In this document: one piece after another, positions 51,501 through 52,110 of the stretch
Position numbering within the stretch: the stretch's first letter is position 1
Layout of the letters: each line of letters opens with the position of its first letter
DNA from: CAYSRM01 sp964475205
GTDB lineage: Bacteria > Verrucomicrobiota > Kiritimatiellia > UBA8416 > CAYSRM01
DNA length: 52,110 nucleotides
Reading direction: 5' to 3'
Assembly (NCBI GenBank): GCA_964475205.1
Contig: CAYYVQ010000015.1
Location: 1 to 52,110 of the forward strand
Notes under the pieces: model-generated
Told to the model about the DNA's origin: nothing
The model's database searches: none
What the model saw: only the letters and a program-made list of their open reading frames with translations
Translations under genes and position numbers: made by a program

Positions 51501-51832
51501 GAAAAAGTGAAACCGTCAAACACAACATTTTTGTTGGGATCCCCGTTCTGTCCGTTCGCCACGTAAAGCAGTTTTTGCGAACCTGCCCCGTCAATTATGG
51601 TTACATCCGGACCGTCCGTCGCCCGCAAATAGAGGTCCTTATTCAAATCCAGAACGGTTATATATTCAGTATATGTGCCCGGCGCAACCTCTATAGAGCT
51701 GCCGCTAGGCGCTCCGTCTATGGCATTCTGGATCGTGGAATAATCGCCCGGGACGGTATAGACCTCGGCATATACTGAAGTTACAAAAAATATCGCCAGG
51801 AGCTGTAACAGCAACTTATTCATTTTGTTCAT
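48518..51832 (-). CDS. Exported beta-helix / CBM6 / BACON-like / FG-GAP protein
   Basis: This large secreted protein has about 1104 residues. A signal peptide (NKLLLQLLAIFFVTSVYAEV) is followed by a right-handed parallel beta-helix (~25-490; note repeated GGGA or GGAV turns such as NNWAEGGGAVQSY), a carbohydrate-binding module family 6 (~595-735; PGSLEAEDYDLGGEGFAYHD, WIVAGEWLQYTF, EGWHKLRVVI), a BACON-like beta domain (~740-838; VSWLSISPQSGSSSG) and six FG-GAP modules (~842-1100). The last array shows a three-module higher-order repeat. ATG at 51832 is favoured by AAAGG ten bases upstream. It may bind or act on polysaccharides outside the cell. Confidence 0.82.
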   Translation of the reverse strand: MNKMNKLLLQLLAIFFVTSVYAEVYTVPGDYSTIQNAIDGAPSGSSIEVAPGTYTEYITVLDLNKDLYLRATDGPDVTIIDGAGSQKLLYVANGQNGDPNKNVVFDGFTFSDGLETGVSQSPITIANAKTVFLNCIMENNESYEKGGALLIFGNASHPKFLGCTFRNNFSRQTGGAVLVNGEQALVTFKECLFENNSNRWNDESAADNGGGAIYFGEAGGYILDSVFRNNSCSYAGGAVTSISSFDGPGDLIYIEGCLFDSNFADPLPGQTAPGNTEAGAVFAEANVQMELYRCYFTNNWAEGGGAVQSYRAHLTVRDSVFVDNRAEGGLGTGGAISMGLDDAGDADRREAMCVISNVLIRACTGHAGGGIYHAGDQYYGHQGTITLHRVVIEDCESIQTSSSDGHGGGMYLQNSYCEADELYLLNNTADQGGGAITLVLDTDITGQNSFIVGNQGSGGNDAIYDPYNNNPTWINTYFGHNPPGSGGSTTSWFDSILDYTLRGSSYLVYGVIPDSGSPHVDPGSMSLPDDGDYRAGSLTVTGVESNTTYSLVSDQPELNTAVDYTLGNPGAPFPAPIPAVPGSLEAEDYDLGGEGFAYHDSSIGNAGTAYRAGDNVEIASSSSASNGHLVGWIVAGEWLQYTFNAAVDGTYDVTLRTAAPAEGGKLYLELDGQMVGDVQDVPDTGGWSSWGDLKADQVYLTEGWHKLRVVIAAGGFNFDQIDISLETTNPVLSVAPSSLSFFAKEGLNPPSESFEVWNSGADTLNYQIQTNVSWLSISPQSGSSSGERDTITVEADTSGMSTGTYSGVISVVSDATNGTENVDVTLTIRPDDFNPTDFDGDGLADLAVYRPSDNVWRILRSSDGQVQNYEWGLLSSDLPVAGDYDGDGFADPAAYQQNGTWHLARSSAGYAGLQLGEPGVVNVPADYDGDGATDMAIYEPWSGVWHLSQSTDGYYGIGWGGSGDIPVPADYDGDGIEDIGVYRPSNQTWYLICSSDGVRVEEWGLLSTDKPVPADYDGDGIDDLAVYQANGTWHLARSSAGYAGLQLGGPGDIPVPADYDGDGADDMAIFEPHGVWHLSQSTEGYKGVVLGQQGDLPVKVDPRY

Positions 51833-51863
51833 CTCTTTAATACCTTTCTCATCCTTCAAGACA

Positions 51864-51869
51864 ATTATA
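51864..51869 (-). promoter_or_regulatory. Possible -10 box for the beta-helix/CBM6 gene
   Basis: TATAAT on the minus strand lies about 32 bases before the start at 51832. No good -35 partner is seen at the right distance, so the call is weak. Confidence 0.3.
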
Positions 51870-51930
51870 CAATATTAGTCGCTCTTTTTGGAGACAGAAT
51901 TCAACTATTTTCTTACGGAAAACCAGGTTT

Positions 51931-51958
51931 CTCAAGGCGGCCTTCGTCCGCAGCCAAA
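51931..51958 (-). repeat. Composite repeat, module 2, right copy
   Basis: The reverse complement matches 1757-1783 with two or three differences: GCTGCGGACGAAGGCCGCC followed by TTGAG. It is separated here from module 1 by about 100 bp, while in the left copy the two modules are adjacent. Confidence 0.7.
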
Positions 51959-52008
51959 AAGGCGTTAGATTTGAGTCATTTTCTCGGTTCGCCGTAGCTA
52001 CCTGGGAA

Positions 52009-52110
52009 CAAGTACAGCGGGTTATCCCGTAACCCGCGGCTCTTCTCTCTTCCCCATCTCCCGGCAGCAGGTTGACACAACCTGCTGTACTCACCACAAG
52101 TACAGCGGGT
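52009..52110. repeat. Nested palindromes at the right window edge
   Basis: GCGGGTTA-TCCCG-TAACCCGC (52017-52037) is a perfect hairpin. CAGCAGGTTG-ACA-CAACCTGCTG (52065-52087) matches module 1 of the left composite repeat. CAAGTACAGCGGGT occurs at 52009 and again at 52097, where the window ends, so at least one more unit probably lies outside. Confidence 0.8.

Overview
The window looks like a chromosome segment of a Gram-negative-type bacterium, probably from the PVC superphylum (Kiritimatiellota, Lentisphaerota or Verrucomicrobiota). This placement is an inference. It rests on a MurC-MurB fusion enzyme, a somewhat divergent FtsZ, an outer-membrane-type barrel protein, many multi-membrane GT-C-type glycosyltransferase-like proteins, surface proteins built from FG-GAP-like DYDGDG modules, and intergenic DNA full of small palindromic repeats. 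No rRNA, tRNA, CRISPR array, phage gene or transposase was found.

Region 1 (1-4.7 kb) holds housekeeping genes: holA (minus strand), then on the plus strand a PgpH-type c-di-AMP phosphodiesterase, ybeY and recO. The first two of the plus genes overlap by 110 bp. Region 2 (4.7-6.35 kb) is a GDP-mannose 3,5-epimerase-like gene lying between two copies of a ~124-bp inverted repeat, followed by a repeat mosaic. Region 3 (6.35-15.6 kb) is a minus-strand division and cell-wall cluster in transcription order murC-murB fusion, ddl, ftsQ, ftsA, ftsZ, pyrE and a GT-C membrane protein. It is the distal part of a dcw cluster.

Region 4 (15.7-40.6 kb) is a large envelope-glycan locus. A compact plus-strand run encodes a WaaE-like GT2, a DPM1-like GT2, a methyltransferase, AsnB, a hexapeptide acetyltransferase, a nucleotide-sugar epimerase and a GT4. 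Around it are an acyltransferase, a second GT4, a Wzx-like flippase, a second methyltransferase, an outer-membrane barrel, a lipoprotein and four very large GT-C-like membrane proteins with extra soluble C-terminal domains. Together these could make, decorate, flip and attach a surface polysaccharide or protein glycan; the substrate cannot be read from the sequence.

Region 5 (40.9-51.8 kb) encodes exported proteins. Two tandem ~940-residue proteins have diverged N-terminal domains but a C-terminal block of about 1.74 kb that I read as identical in DNA. They are followed by a strong hairpin terminator, another GT-C-like membrane protein, and a convergent gene for a beta-helix/CBM6/BACON-like/FG-GAP protein.

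The most unusual signals are: (i) a palindromic repeat inserted in the same orientation and reading frame into two neighbouring envelope genes, with short intergenic relatives; (ii) the cassette-like C-terminal identity of the twin FG-GAP genes, suggesting gene conversion; (iii) inverted repeats bracketing the epimerase gene; (iv) a ~70-bp repeat that supplies the stop codon of two unrelated genes; and (v) two similar ~120-135-nt leaders ending at the same distance upstream of two different glycan-locus genes.
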